A stretch of DNA of 64,000 nt from NCBI RefSeq assembly GCF_002291145.1, contig NZ_NTGE01000120.1, forward strand, positions 62,001 through 126,000, written 5' to 3'. Both the position numbers and the translations under genes were made by a program. Positions 8,755 through 17,538 of this stretch are shown piece after piece (positions within the stretch are counted from its first letter, which is position 1; each line of letters starts with the position of its first letter). A model generated the notes under the pieces. It saw nothing but the letters and a program-made list of their open reading frames with translations, did no database searches and was not told the DNA's origin. This DNA is from Streptomyces sp. SA15. Lineage in GTDB: Bacteria > Actinomycetota > Actinomycetes > Streptomycetales > Streptomycetaceae.

Positions 8755-10371
8755 ATGACCAGTCAGTCCACCCTGCAGTCCGTGCCTGCCCTCGGTACGC
8801 GCCCGGCCTCCGGTTCGAACCCGAGCCGGGCCGAGACCCGGGAGCAGCTCGCCAAGGCGTCGTACGACCTTCTCGTGATCGGCGGCGGCATCCTGGGCAT
8901 CTCCACCGCCTGGCACGCCGCGCAGTCCGGCCTGCGGGTGGCTCTGGTCGACGCCGGCGACTTCGCCGGCGCCACGTCGTCCGCCTCCTCCAAGCTGCTC
9001 CACGGCGGTCTGCGCTATCTGCAGACCGGCGCGGTGAAGCTGGTGGCGGAGAACCACTTCGAGCGCCGTGCGGTCTCCCGCCAGGTGGCCCCTCACCTGG
9101 CGAACCCGCTCACCTTCTACCTCCCCGTGTACAAGGGCGGGCCGCACGGCGCGGCGAAGCTGGGGGCGGGCGTCTTCGCCTACTCCATGCTCTCGGCCTT
9201 CGGCGACGGCGTGGGGCACCTGCTCTCCCCCGCCAAGGCGCAGCAGGACGTGCCCGAGCTGCGCACCGAGAACCTCAAGGCCGTGGCCGTGTACGGCGAC
9301 GACCAGATGAACGACGCGCGCATGGCGCTGATGACGGTCCGTGCGGCCGTCGAAGCGGGCGCGGTGGTCCTGAACCACGCCGAGGTCACCGGCCTGCGCT
9401 TCACCAAGGGCCGGGTGACGGGTGCCGAGCTGCGCGACCGCCAGTCCGGTGACGAGTTCGGGGTGAACGCCCGTCTCGTCCTGAACGCGACCGGCCCCTG
9501 GGTCGACCACCTGCGCCGCCTTGAGGACCCGAACGCGGCCCCGTCCATCCGCCTGTCCAAGGGCGCTCACCTGGTCCTGAAGCGGACGTCGCCGTGGAAG
9601 GCCGCGCTGGCGACCCCCATCGACAAGTACCGCATCACCTTCGCCCTCCCCTGGGAGGACATGCTCCTGCTGGGCACCACGGACGAGGAGTACGAGGGCG
9701 ACCCGGCGGACGTCGCGGTCAACGACAAGGACATAGCCCAGATCCTGGACGAGGCGGCCTTCTCGATCCGGGACCAGCAGCTGGACCGTGACCTGATCAC
9801 GTACGCCTTCGCGGGTCTGCGGGTGCTGCCGGGCGGCCCCGGGGACACGGCGAAGGCCAAGCGCGAGACGGTGGTGACCGAGGGCAAGGGCGGGATGCTG
9901 TCGGTCGCGGGCGGCAAGTGGACGACGTTCCGGCACATCGGCCGTACGGTCATGCAGAAGCTTCAGGCGCTGCCGGGGCAGCCGCTGGGCGACGACTTCG
10001 AGCCGATCTCCTCGCTGCCGAAGAAGCTGCCGCTGCCGGGCATCGCCAACCCGCGCGCGGTCGCCCACCGCCTGCTGACCGACCACCCGGCGCCGGGACC
10101 GCGCATGGCCGCCGACACGGCCAAGCACCTGGCCACGCACTACGGCTCGCTGGCCTTCGACATCGCCCGCCTCGCCAACGAGAACCCGGAACTGGGCGAG
10201 CGCGTCCACCCGGACGCCCCGGAGATCTGGGCCCAGGTCGTCTACGCCCGCGACAACGAGTGGGCCGAGACGCCGGACGACGTACTGCGCCGCCGTACGA
10301 CCCTGACGATCCGAGGTCTGGCGACGGACGACGTGCGCGCGAAGGTGCGGGACCTGCTGGACAAGAAGTAG
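8755..10371 (+). CDS. glpD: aerobic glycerol-3-phosphate dehydrogenase GlpD
   Basis: 538 residues. This FAD-dependent, membrane-associated enzyme oxidises glycerol-3-phosphate to dihydroxyacetone phosphate and passes electrons to the respiratory quinone pool. The Rossmann FAD motif is LLVIGGGILGIS near residue 42. The family segments SSASSKLLHGGLRYLQ and VAGGKWTTFRHIGR are present, and a C-terminal DAO_C-like helical domain ends the protein. An N-terminal extension of about 35 Ser/Thr-rich residues precedes the fold. The start has a GAGGAG site, 42 bp after glpK. A strong terminator follows, so the glycerol operon ends here. Confidence 0.96.
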   Translation: MTSQSTLQSVPALGTRPASGSNPSRAETREQLAKASYDLLVIGGGILGISTAWHAAQSGLRVALVDAGDFAGATSSASSKLLHGGLRYLQTGAVKLVAENHFERRAVSRQVAPHLANPLTFYLPVYKGGPHGAAKLGAGVFAYSMLSAFGDGVGHLLSPAKAQQDVPELRTENLKAVAVYGDDQMNDARMALMTVRAAVEAGAVVLNHAEVTGLRFTKGRVTGAELRDRQSGDEFGVNARLVLNATGPWVDHLRRLEDPNAAPSIRLSKGAHLVLKRTSPWKAALATPIDKYRITFALPWEDMLLLGTTDEEYEGDPADVAVNDKDIAQILDEAAFSIRDQQLDRDLITYAFAGLRVLPGGPGDTAKAKRETVVTEGKGGMLSVAGGKWTTFRHIGRTVMQKLQALPGQPLGDDFEPISSLPKKLPLPGIANPRAVAHRLLTDHPAPGPRMAADTAKHLATHYGSLAFDIARLANENPELGERVHPDAPEIWAQVVYARDNEWAETPDDVLRRRTTLTIRGLATDDVRAKVRDLLDKK

Positions 10372-10384
10372 GCGGTACGACGGG

Positions 10385-10420
10385 AAAGGGGCGGCTCCAC
10401 GCCGACGGGGCCGCCCCTTT
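10385..10420 (+). terminator. glycerol operon terminator
   Basis: A perfect 11-bp stem (AAAGGGGCGGC / GCCGCCCCTTT) ends in a short T-run, 13 bp after glpD. It is an intrinsic terminator that closes the glpFKD unit. Confidence 0.85.
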
Positions 10421-10491
10421 CGCGTGCCCTGAGACGTCGGACCAGGGCGTTCGATGCTCCCTCCCACCCTGCGGACCCCATAATGGCGAAA

Positions 10492-10506
10492 AGACATCGG
10501 ATGTCT
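10492..10506. promoter_or_regulatory. palindromic operator before the FadR-type regulator
   Basis: AGACATCGGATGTCT has perfect 6-bp arms and a 3-base centre, 48 bp before the start of the FadR-type gene. Short palindromes of this size are typical of FadR-subfamily operators, and the position suggests autoregulation. A related half (GGATGTCCGACA) also occurs inside the regulator gene near 10723. Confidence 0.6.
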
Positions 10507-10554
10507 GAACGGCATGCTTCCGAAGGACATGCCTGAACCACAGGGAGGCCGGCC

Positions 10555-11226
10555 ATGGCAGTCACCGACGAGGCGATCGAGAAGATCAAAGGCATGATCG
10601 TCTCCGGCGCGCTGCGCCCCGGCGACCGGCTGCCCAAGGAGAGTGAACTCGCCGCCGAACTGGGCCTGTCCCGCAACTCTCTGCGCGAGGCCGTCCGCGC
10701 CCTGTCGCTGATCCGGATCCTGGATGTCCGACAGGGCGACGGCACGTACGTGACCAGCCTCGACCCGCAACTCCTGCTCGAGGCGCTGAGCTTCGTCGTC
10801 GACTTCCACCGCGACGACACGGTCCTGGAGTTCCTGGCCGTCCGCCGCATCCTCGAGCCGGCCGCCACGGCGATGGCGGCCTCCCGGATCAGCGAGCAGC
10901 AACTGGATGCCCTCACGGCCCAGTTGGACAAGCTGGGCGACGCCCCGTCGGTGGAGGAGCTGGTCGCCTGCGACCTGGACTTCCACCGCGGCATCGTGCA
11001 GAGCTCGGGGAACTCGGTGCTGTGTTCCCTGCTCGACGGCCTGTCCGGGCCCACCACCCGGGCGCGGATCTGGCGCGGGCTGACCCAGGAGGACGCGGTC
11101 AGCCGCACCCTGCACGAACACCGGGCGATCCTGGCCGCGCTGCGCGACCGGGACGCGGAGGCGGCCCGCTCGTGGGCGACCGTGCATATCGCGAGCGTGG
11201 AGCAGTGGCTGCGGTCGACCTTGTGA
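10555..11226 (+). CDS. FadR-subfamily (GntR) transcriptional regulator
   Basis: 223 residues. Residues 1-70 form a GntR winged helix (GDRLPKESELAAELGLSRNSLREAVRALSL, with RQGDGTYV as the wing). Residues 75-220 are an all-helical FCD effector domain that usually binds a carboxylate through a metal held by Asp and His residues (CDLDFHRGI, later EHRAILAAL). The effector is unknown; FadR-subfamily members often sense organic acids or fatty acyl compounds. It stands alone between the glycerol operon and parJ. From memory these neighbours are adjacent in S. coelicolor, so this gene and its flanking repeats may be an insertion. Confidence 0.85.
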   Translation: MAVTDEAIEKIKGMIVSGALRPGDRLPKESELAAELGLSRNSLREAVRALSLIRILDVRQGDGTYVTSLDPQLLLEALSFVVDFHRDDTVLEFLAVRRILEPAATAMAASRISEQQLDALTAQLDKLGDAPSVEELVACDLDFHRGIVQSSGNSVLCSLLDGLSGPTTRARIWRGLTQEDAVSRTLHEHRAILAALRDRDAEAARSWATVHIASVEQWLRSTL

Positions 11227-11315
11227 GGCAGCGGGTCCACTTCGTGAGCAGCGGGTCCGCTTCGTGAGGCAGCAGGTCCGCTTCGTGGGACATCGAGTCC
11301 GCTTCGTGGGACTTC
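11226..11315 (+). repeat. four-copy 20-22 bp tandem repeat after the FadR-type gene
   Basis: Four imperfect copies of a unit of the form GGCAGCGGGTCCGCTTCGTG run head-to-tail from the stop codon of the regulator gene onward. The core (A/G)GTCC(A/G)CTTCGTG is nearly invariant. The array starts within the last codons of the regulator and ends before the parJ leader. It is most likely a minisatellite; each unit contains a CCACGAAG-type reverse complement, so a protein-binding array is also possible. Confidence 0.75.
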
Positions 11316-11499
11316 ACGGCCTCGTCCCGGTGAGGTCTCGGACCCTCGTTCGAGACAGCTCGGATGACTCCTGGGTGTTCCGGGGTGGCGATCGGGGCAG
11401 TGATGCGTTCACTCCCCCGTGCAAGGGGGCTGCGGGCGCCCCCGCCGCACGCCGTAAGGTTGGGTCGTTAAGCGAGGGCACGTCGGAAGGAGGCGCTGG

Positions 11500-12489
11500 G
11501 TGATCGAGCTGGAGGGAGTTCCCGAGCTGATCGACCCAGTCATGGTGGCCGCGTTCGAGGGCTGGAACGATGCCGGCGACGCCGCCTCCACCGCGGTCGC
11601 GCATCTGGACAGGGAATGGAAGGGCGAGGTGTTCGCGGCGCTGGACGCCGAGGACTACTACGACTTCCAGGTGAACCGGCCCACGGTGTGGTTGGACGCC
11701 GGCGTACGCAAGATCACGTGGCCCACGACCCGTCTGTCGGTCGTCCGGGTCGGCGGCGAGAAGCCGCGCGATCTCGTGCTCGTCCGAGGTATCGAACCGT
11801 CGATGCGATGGCGTTCGTTCTGCAACGAGATCCTCGGCTTCGCCCACGAACTGGGGGTGGAGCTGGTGGTGATCCTGGGCGCCCTGCTCGGCGACACCCC
11901 GCACACCCGGCCGGTCCCGGTCAGCGGCGTCACGTCCGACGCGGACCTGGCCCGCCGTATGGACCTGGAGGAGACCAAGTACGAGGGTCCCACGGGCATC
12001 GTCGGCATCCTCCAGGAGGCGTGCACGCACGCGGGCGTGCCGGCCGTGTCGCTGTGGGCGGCGGTGCCGCACTACGTGTCGCAGCCGCCGAACCCGAAGG
12101 CGACGCTGGCCCTGCTCAACCGCCTGGAGGACCTGATCGACGTGCGCATCCCGCTGGGCGAGCTGCCCGAGGACGCGCGTGCCTGGCAGGTGGGCGTGGA
12201 CCAGCTGGCCGCCGAGGACAGCGAGGTCGCCGAGTACGTCCAGTCGCTGGAGGAGGCCCGGGACACCGCGGAGCTGCCGGAGGCGTCGGGCGAGGCGATC
12301 GCCCGGGAGTTCGAGCGGTATCTGCGGCGCCGGGACGGCGGTGGACCGGCCGGTTCCGGCGGGCACGCCACGGCGGACGGCAGCGACAGCCCGCCGTTTC
12401 TGCGGGGGGACAATCCCAGCGGCCGTACGCGACCACCGAAGCCGCCGAAGCCGGGAGCGGACGACGAGGACTCTTCATCGGAGGACTGA
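11500..12489 (+). CDS. parJ: ParJ-like PAC2-family protein (ParA-polymerisation modulator)
   Basis: 329 residues from a GTG preceded by GGAAGGAGG. The fold is PAC2 (proteasome-assembly-chaperone 2 type): AAFEGWNDAGDAAS near residue 25, a central LVLVRGIEPSMRWRSF, and a V-I-L-G-A-L-L-G-D-T-P-H-type segment. The C-terminal 60 residues are Gly/Pro/Asp-rich and disordered. By gene position next to mshC and by family it corresponds to Streptomyces ParJ (SCO1662). ParJ is reported to interact with ParA and control its polymerisation during sporulation septation. That biochemical role is knowledge of the homologue, not visible in sequence. Confidence 0.85.
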   Translation: MIELEGVPELIDPVMVAAFEGWNDAGDAASTAVAHLDREWKGEVFAALDAEDYYDFQVNRPTVWLDAGVRKITWPTTRLSVVRVGGEKPRDLVLVRGIEPSMRWRSFCNEILGFAHELGVELVVILGALLGDTPHTRPVPVSGVTSDADLARRMDLEETKYEGPTGIVGILQEACTHAGVPAVSLWAAVPHYVSQPPNPKATLALLNRLEDLIDVRIPLGELPEDARAWQVGVDQLAAEDSEVAEYVQSLEEARDTAELPEASGEAIAREFERYLRRRDGGGPAGSGGHATADGSDSPPFLRGDNPSGRTRPPKPPKPGADDEDSSSED

Positions 12490-12497
12490 ACCAGTGA

Positions 12498-12524
12498 GGG
12501 CGGTGCGCTTCGCGCGCACCGCCC
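12498..12524. terminator. bidirectional terminator between parJ and the SMP-30-like gene
   Basis: An 11-bp perfect stem (GGGCGGTGCGC / GCGCACCGCCC) with a 5-base loop lies between the convergent genes, followed by TTCT on the plus strand. Confidence 0.8.
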
Positions 12525-12564
12525 CTTCTGTGACAGATGTCATCGGATGCCGTCGGATGGACCG

Positions 12565-13539
12565 TCAGATCTGGTCCACCGCCACCACGTCGTACTCGGT
12601 CTGAGGCGTCGGCTCCACGTCGAAGCGCGCGTTGGGCAGGTACAGGCGCTTGCCCCACGCCGCCACCGTCGTCGGGATGCGGAAGCGTGGGTCGGTGATG
12701 CGGGCGATCGCGGTGCCCTTGGTGCCGGCCGCGTTCAGCCGGAGGACGTCGACCGCGTTCTGCTGCTGCTGGACGGCGTAGAGGATCCGGCCGAGCAGCA
12801 ACAGGCCGTCCCCGTTGGGCAGTCGGGCCGCGCCGAGGTCGACAGTGCGGGCGACCCCGGTACGCGGGTCGACCCGCATGAGGCTGCCGCCGTTCGCGAA
12901 GGCATTGACAACGAGCAGGGCGCTGCCGTCGGGCGTGCGCTCGATGCCGTTGGCGGTGAAGTCCGTGCCCTGCGCCCAGTCGCCGCCCAGCGGCACGGTC
13001 TGCACGGCACCGGGCGTGCCATGCGGGTCGAGGAGCAGCTTGTAGAGCACCGGCTTGAACGAGTCGGTGAACCAGGCGGCGCCCGGGGTGAGGATGACGT
13101 CGTTCACGAAGGTGCCGCCGGTGGCGTACACCTTCTCGATCTCGCCAGAGCGGGCGTCGATCGTCCGGATCTCACCGCTGTCGCCGCCGGCGACGAAGAG
13201 CCTGCGGCAGTGCCGGTCGATCTTCAGGCCTACGGAAGGGTGGCCCGCGCCGGGGCCCTTGCTCAGGACCGAGCCGCGGCCCGTGGCGAGGCTCGCCCGG
13301 TAGATGTCCCCGTTCGCGAGTGAGCCGAAGTACGCGAAGGGCTTCGTGCCGATGGTGATGCCCTCGGGCTGGAAGCCGTCGGGCAGCGGGAACTGTGCGG
13401 GCCACGCGTGCTGCCCGGTTTCGGCCGCGTGCGCGGTGCCGCCGAGCAGGGCCGCGCCCGAGAGCGCGGCGGCGGTGGTCAGGAGTCTTCGACGTGCGAA
13501 GGAACGGTCCGTGGGTGCCACTGTGCGTCCTTCTGCCAA
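12565..13539 (-). CDS. Tat-exported SMP-30/gluconolactonase-like beta-propeller protein
   Basis: 324 residues. The N-terminus carries a twin-arginine export signal (SFARRRLLTTAAALSG, cleavage probably after AHA near residue 38), so it is likely secreted folded. The mature part is built from repeated four-stranded blades typical of SMP-30/NHL-type propellers, for example ILTPGAAWFTDSFKPVLY, and FTANGIERTPDGSALLVVN with the Asn-Gly metal-site pattern. Such proteins include lactonases and strictosidine-synthase-like hydrolases; the substrate is unknown. It is convergent with parJ. Its presence between parJ and mshC may be a species-specific insertion. Confidence 0.75.
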   Translation of the reverse strand: MAEGRTVAPTDRSFARRRLLTTAAALSGAALLGGTAHAAETGQHAWPAQFPLPDGFQPEGITIGTKPFAYFGSLANGDIYRASLATGRGSVLSKGPGAGHPSVGLKIDRHCRRLFVAGGDSGEIRTIDARSGEIEKVYATGGTFVNDVILTPGAAWFTDSFKPVLYKLLLDPHGTPGAVQTVPLGGDWAQGTDFTANGIERTPDGSALLVVNAFANGGSLMRVDPRTGVARTVDLGAARLPNGDGLLLLGRILYAVQQQQNAVDVLRLNAAGTKGTAIARITDPRFRIPTTVAAWGKRLYLPNARFDVEPTPQTEYDVVAVDQI

Positions 13540-13639
13540 GGGGCCGACCCGCGGCCGGCCGAACGGTCAACAGACGCTCCCACCCCATCACATGACCGTC
13601 ACCTCCGCAGCCTTTGGCCGGATTGCGGCGGGACATCAG

Positions 13640-14600
13640 TTTCCGGACGGATTGCATGGTTGTCCCCCGAAGTCGCACGCCCCGAGGCCCGGCTGCGGGC
13701 CCAGGGCGAAGGCGTCCGCTCGGCGGCCGATGCCGATGTGTCGGCCCTGAACATCTTCCTCAGCGACGAACAGCTCACCCTTGAACCGCTGTTCGGCAGC
13801 GAGGAGCAGCTGCTCCAGTCGTCGGTCGCCGAGGACGTGCCCGACCTGGCGCTCTTCTACCGGGTACGCGGGGGTGAGGGAAACGGCCACGAGCTGCGGG
13901 CGCGGATCGCCGCCCTGCCGGGCATCGACACTGCGTACGTGAAGCCGGGCGCCGTACCCGCCTCCCTCGGGCAGGTCGGGGAGGACACCCGGCTGAAGCA
14001 AGGGGCGCCCGTCACACCGGACTTCACGAACCGTCAGGGCTATCTGCGGCCCGCGCCCGAGGGCGTCGACGCCCACTGGGCGTGGCAGCGGCCCGGTGGA
14101 TCGGGGCAGGGGGTGACGGTGATCGACGTCGAGGGCGGCGGGCAACTGGGCCACGAGGACCTGGCCGCCAAGCCGGCCGGAGTCGTCGTCGGCACCCCGC
14201 TGACCGACCTGGCCTGGCGCAATCACGCCGCCGTGATCGGCGTGCCCGACCGCGCCCGCGCGGTACTGCGGGCCACAGGCTCCCCGCAGCAGGACTGCGC
14301 CGGGGCGGCCCGCCTCCCAGCGGATCGGCAACCGGCCCGACATCAAGGCGGCGGTCACCCCGGCTGCTGCCCGAGGCGGTGGGCTCGGGCCGGGCGGAAC
14401 GGTACTGGGACGAGCTGCTGCCGTATCCGCCTGAACTCCCGCCCCGGCTCCGGCTGTTCGTGGCCGGCGGCTGGCGCAACTCAACGACCCGTCCCTCGAG
14501 ATCCGCCAGGCGGTGCACACCGCCTTCGCGGGGGGACGGCCGGACGTCCGGGCCTGGTTCTCGGACGACGAGATCGTCGGCCTGGTCGTCACGGGCTGAC
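13640..14600 (+). pseudogene. decayed subtilisin-like (S8) serine protease
   Basis: From about 13660 one plus-strand frame reads as the start of an S8 protease. It has an N-terminal prodomain-like region (VSALNIFLSDEQLTLEPLFG) and then the catalytic-Asp strand GVTVIDVEGGG. The catalytic-His region reads NHAAVIGV instead of an NHGT-type motif, so the active His context is broken. Sense coding is then lost near 14270 and reappears in other frames: one holds RAERYWDELLPYPPELPPRL (about 14390-14465), and another ends in LAQLNDPSLEIRQAVHTAF and a stop at 14600. No Ser motif is found. I read this as a deleted, frameshifted gene, possibly two fused remnants. The origin of the 3' part is not recognised. 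Confidence 0.75.
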
Positions 14601-14660
14601 GGTTCCTCATTCCTGCGGCGCGTACGGATCCAGCGGATCTGGCCCGCTCCTGAAGGACGG

Positions 14661-14690
14661 AGGGCGCTCCCCGCGAGGGAAGCGCCCCTT
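14661..14690. terminator. hairpin terminator between the protease remnant and mshC
   Basis: A 7-bp GC stem (GGGCGCT / AGCGCCC) with a 12-base loop is followed by CCTTTCT on the plus strand. It lies between convergent units, downstream of mshC. Confidence 0.55.
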
Positions 14691-14716
14691 TCTCGCTCAT
14701 GCGAACCCGGCGCCGG

Positions 14717-15946
14717 CTACAACGCCACACCCAGCAGCGCGTCCACCGCACGCGACACGACGCCGGGGGCGCCTTCGTCCGTACCGCCCCGCTCCTGCTG
14801 AAGAGCCGCCCACCGGTCTACGGCGGCCAGCGCGGCCGGCGCGTCCAGGTCGGCGGCGAGGGCCTCGCGGATCTCCTCGACGAGCGCGTCGGCGGGCGGA
14901 CCGTCGGGCCGGGACACGGCGGCCCGCCAGCGGTCGAGCCGGGCCAGGGCGTCCTGGAGGACCTGGCCGGTCCACTCCCAGTCGGCCCGGTAGTGGTGGG
15001 CGAGCAGCGCCAGCCGGATGGCGGCGGGGTCGACGCCGTCGCGCCGCAGCTGCGACACGAAGACCAGGTTGCCCTTGGACTTCGACATCTTCTCGCCGTT
15101 CAGGGCGACCATGCCGGCGTGGACGTACGCCTTGGCCATGGGGAACTCGCCGGTCAGCGCCTGGGCGTGCGAGGCGCCCATCTCGTGGTGCGGGAAGACG
15201 AGGTCGGAGCCGCCGCCCTGGACGTCGAAGCCCATGCCGAGGTGGTCGAGGGCGATGGCCACGCACTCGATGTGCCAGCCGGGCCGCCCGCGCCCGAGCG
15301 AGGCGCCGTCCCAGCTGGGCTCGCCCGCGCGGGCGGCCATCCACAGCATCGGGTCGAGCGGGTTCTTCTTGCCCGGACGGTCCGGGTCGCCGCCGCGTTC
15401 GGCGGACAGCAGTCGCATGGCGGCGGCGTCCAGGCGGGACACCTCGCCGAAGTGGGGGTCGGACTCGACGGAGAAGTAGATGTCCCCTTCGAGCTCGTAG
15501 GCGGCGCCGGCCTCCCGCAGCCGCTCGACGAGCGGCACGATGCCGGGTATGGCCTCGACCGCGCCTATGTACTGCTGAGGGGGCAGCATCCGCAGGGCGG
15601 TCATGTCCTCGCGGAAGAGGGCCGTCTCCTTCTCGGCGAGGGCGACCCAGTCGATGTCGTCACGCTGCGCCCGCTCCAGGAGCGGATCGTCGACGTCGGT
15701 GACGTTCTGGACGTAGTGAACCTGCCGCTTGGTGTCGAGCCACACGCGCTGCACGAGGTCGAACGCGTTGTAGGTCGCCGCGTGACCGATGTGCGTCGCG
15801 TCGTACGGCGTGATGCCGCAGACGTAGATACGGGCGACGGGACCGGGGTCGAGGATGACCGGGCCGCCGGTCGCGGTGTCGTGGATCCTCAGGTCGCGGC
15901 CCTGACCAGGCAGGGCGGGGACCTCGGAAGCGGGCCAGGCATGCAT
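14717..15946 (-). CDS. mshC: mycothiol ligase MshC (Cys:GlcN-Ins ligase)
   Basis: 409 residues. It couples L-cysteine through its adenylate to the amine of glucosaminyl-inositol, the ATP-dependent third enzymatic step of mycothiol synthesis in actinobacteria. It is a class I cysteinyl-tRNA-synthetase-like enzyme: the zinc/Cys-site segment YVCGITPYDATHIGHA includes the HIGH-type motif, and the KMSKS signature reads NGEKMSKSKGNLV. It lacks the tRNA-binding C-terminal domain of CysS, ending with a short helical region, which distinguishes MshC. It begins the minus-strand group reading toward parJ and corresponds to SCO1663 in gene order. Confidence 0.96.
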   Translation of the reverse strand: MHAWPASEVPALPGQGRDLRIHDTATGGPVILDPGPVARIYVCGITPYDATHIGHAATYNAFDLVQRVWLDTKRQVHYVQNVTDVDDPLLERAQRDDIDWVALAEKETALFREDMTALRMLPPQQYIGAVEAIPGIVPLVERLREAGAAYELEGDIYFSVESDPHFGEVSRLDAAAMRLLSAERGGDPDRPGKKNPLDPMLWMAARAGEPSWDGASLGRGRPGWHIECVAIALDHLGMGFDVQGGGSDLVFPHHEMGASHAQALTGEFPMAKAYVHAGMVALNGEKMSKSKGNLVFVSQLRRDGVDPAAIRLALLAHHYRADWEWTGQVLQDALARLDRWRAAVSRPDGPPADALVEEIREALAADLDAPAALAAVDRWAALQQERGGTDEGAPGVVSRAVDALLGVAL

Positions 15947-16054
15947 GTCATGAGCCTAACCGGACGGATGTTCCGTATACGAACCGGACCGGGCCGGATG
16001 GCCGGTGAGGCGTTCTTGCGCGATACGGCACAGTGTGCCGCCGCGACCCTACGA

Positions 16055-16900
16055 CTACACCGGCGGCCACGGAATGGCCGGCCACTCCCCGCTGGGCTCC
16101 GGGTGCTTGCCCGTGGCCAGCAACTCATCGACACGCGTGCGCGTGGCGGCGATTTCGGCGTCTGTGATCAGTCCGGCCAGCCGCACGGCCAGCGCACCGG
16201 ACGCCCCGAGCGCCTCCTTGAGAGCTTCGAGCACGTCGATGGACTCCCCCGTCAGCGGCTCCCCCGCCCACCCCCACAGCAGGGTCCGCAGCTTGTTCTC
16301 GACATTGAAGGTGACCCCGTGGTCGATGCCGTACAGACGGCCCTCGGCGGCGGGCAGCAGGTGACCGCCCTTGCGGTCCGCGTTGTTGATCACGGCGTCC
16401 AGCACGGCGAGCCGGCGCAGCCGCTCGTCGTCGGCGTGCACGAGAAGCGCGGTCCGTCCCTCACCGACCTCGGCGAAGCCGATCGCCTTCCAGCCGGGCT
16501 CCGGCTCCTCCGCGTCGACCAGAGCGAGCAGCTCCGCCTCGGGCGTCGCCTCGATCCACAGCTGGCACATGCCCTCGCCGTACGGCCCGTCCCGCAGCAC
16601 CGTGGGCGGTACGAGCCCCCAGCCGGTCGCCTCCGAGACCTCGTACGCGGCCACCTCCCGCTGGGCGAGGGTCCCGTCGGGGAAGTCCCACAGCGGCCGC
16701 TCCCCGGCCACCGGCTTGTAGATGCAGGCGGCCTCCCGGCCCTGGTGGGAGACCGTGCAGTAGAGCGCCGCGTTGGACGCGTCCCGGATGCGGCCGCGCA
16801 CGGTCAGCTCGCCCTCGGCGAGCAACTCGGCGAACGGCTCGGTCGACATCGCCCCGGTGGTCGTCACGCTCCGCGGCGGTATCCGTTCTGGCGCGGACAT
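16055..16900 (-). CDS. SCO1664-family protein, PI3/4-kinase-like fold
   Basis: 281 residues from the ATG preceded by GGAAGG; a later ATG at 16849 would remove the overlap with the upstream gene. This family is known as SCO1664 family and is found with mshC in actinobacteria. Kinase-like elements are visible. A glycine-poor ATP-lid region carries an internal Lys (AACIYKPVAGERPLWDFP). It is followed by a catalytic-loop-like NNADRKGGHLL and a metal-site-like YGIDHGVTFN, the order seen in phosphatidylinositol-kinase and HipA-like proteins. Substrate and role are unknown. It overlaps the DUF3090 gene by 37 bp, so the two are probably co-translated. Confidence 0.85.
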   Translation of the reverse strand: MSAPERIPPRSVTTTGAMSTEPFAELLAEGELTVRGRIRDASNAALYCTVSHQGREAACIYKPVAGERPLWDFPDGTLAQREVAAYEVSEATGWGLVPPTVLRDGPYGEGMCQLWIEATPEAELLALVDAEEPEPGWKAIGFAEVGEGRTALLVHADDERLRRLAVLDAVINNADRKGGHLLPAAEGRLYGIDHGVTFNVENKLRTLLWGWAGEPLTGESIDVLEALKEALGASGALAVRLAGLITDAEIAATRTRVDELLATGKHPEPSGEWPAIPWPPV

Positions 16901-17454
16901 ACGTGTCCTTCCGGGTCGAGCGGGAGGCTGCACAGCGGGCACGGCGGCCGCCCGGCGTTGACGACGTCGAGGGCGCGCTTGGCGAAGGCCCGAGCCTGCG
17001 CGCCGGTGAGTCTGACCCGCAGCATCGGGGGCCCGTTCTCCTCGTCCTGGAGCAGCCGCTCCTCGGCCTCGGCGAGGTCCTCGTCGGTGTCGGCGTCGAG
17101 CTCCACGAGGGCCTGCGCCTCGACGATCATGCGCTGCTCCTCGCCGTCCCAGGCCAGGGCCATGGTGCCGACCCGGAACTCCTCCTCGACGGGGGTCTCC
17201 AGGGGGGCGGTGTCGGAGATCTCGGTGGGCGCCACGGCCGGCACGGCGGCACTGCCGCCGCTACGGCGTACGACCTCGTCCAGAAGCTCGTCCATGCGCT
17301 CGGCAAGGGCGGCGACCTGGGTCTTCTCCAGGGCCACGCTGGTCACCCGGGAGCCGGCGATGGCCTGGAGGAAGAACGTACGGCGTCCGGGCAGTCCTAC
17401 CGTGCCGGCCACGAAGCGGTCCGGGGGGTCGTAGAGGAACACCTGACGGGACAC
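16864..17454 (-). CDS. DUF3090 family protein
   Basis: 196 residues. It opens MSRQVFLYDPPDRFVAGTVG, followed by a beta-rich domain with a conserved FFLQAIAG, and a helix (VAALAERMDELLDEVVRR). The C-terminus carries a likely zinc-binding cluster, CPLCSLPLDPEGHVCP. The family is confined to actinobacteria and is consistently encoded between the SCO1664-type gene and a phosphatase-like gene, as here. Function is unknown. The Cys cluster and acidic middle suggest a structural zinc rather than catalysis, which is inference. Confidence 0.88.
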   Translation of the reverse strand: MSRQVFLYDPPDRFVAGTVGLPGRRTFFLQAIAGSRVTSVALEKTQVAALAERMDELLDEVVRRSGGSAAVPAVAPTEISDTAPLETPVEEEFRVGTMALAWDGEEQRMIVEAQALVELDADTDEDLAEAEERLLQDEENGPPMLRVRLTGAQARAFAKRALDVVNAGRPPCPLCSLPLDPEGHVCPRQNGYRRGA

Positions 17455-17538
17455 GTCCTGTCTCCATTGGAATCGTGAGTACGGCGAAATCGTGAGTACG
17501 GCGCTGCTTCGACCGCTTCACCCTACTGCGCCGGACGA

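Noticed and set aside
13408..15702. A 764-codon plus-strand frame covering the protease remnant and mshC antisense
   Set aside because: Only its first third is sense coding; the rest is antisense to mshC and is low-complexity Arg/Gly.
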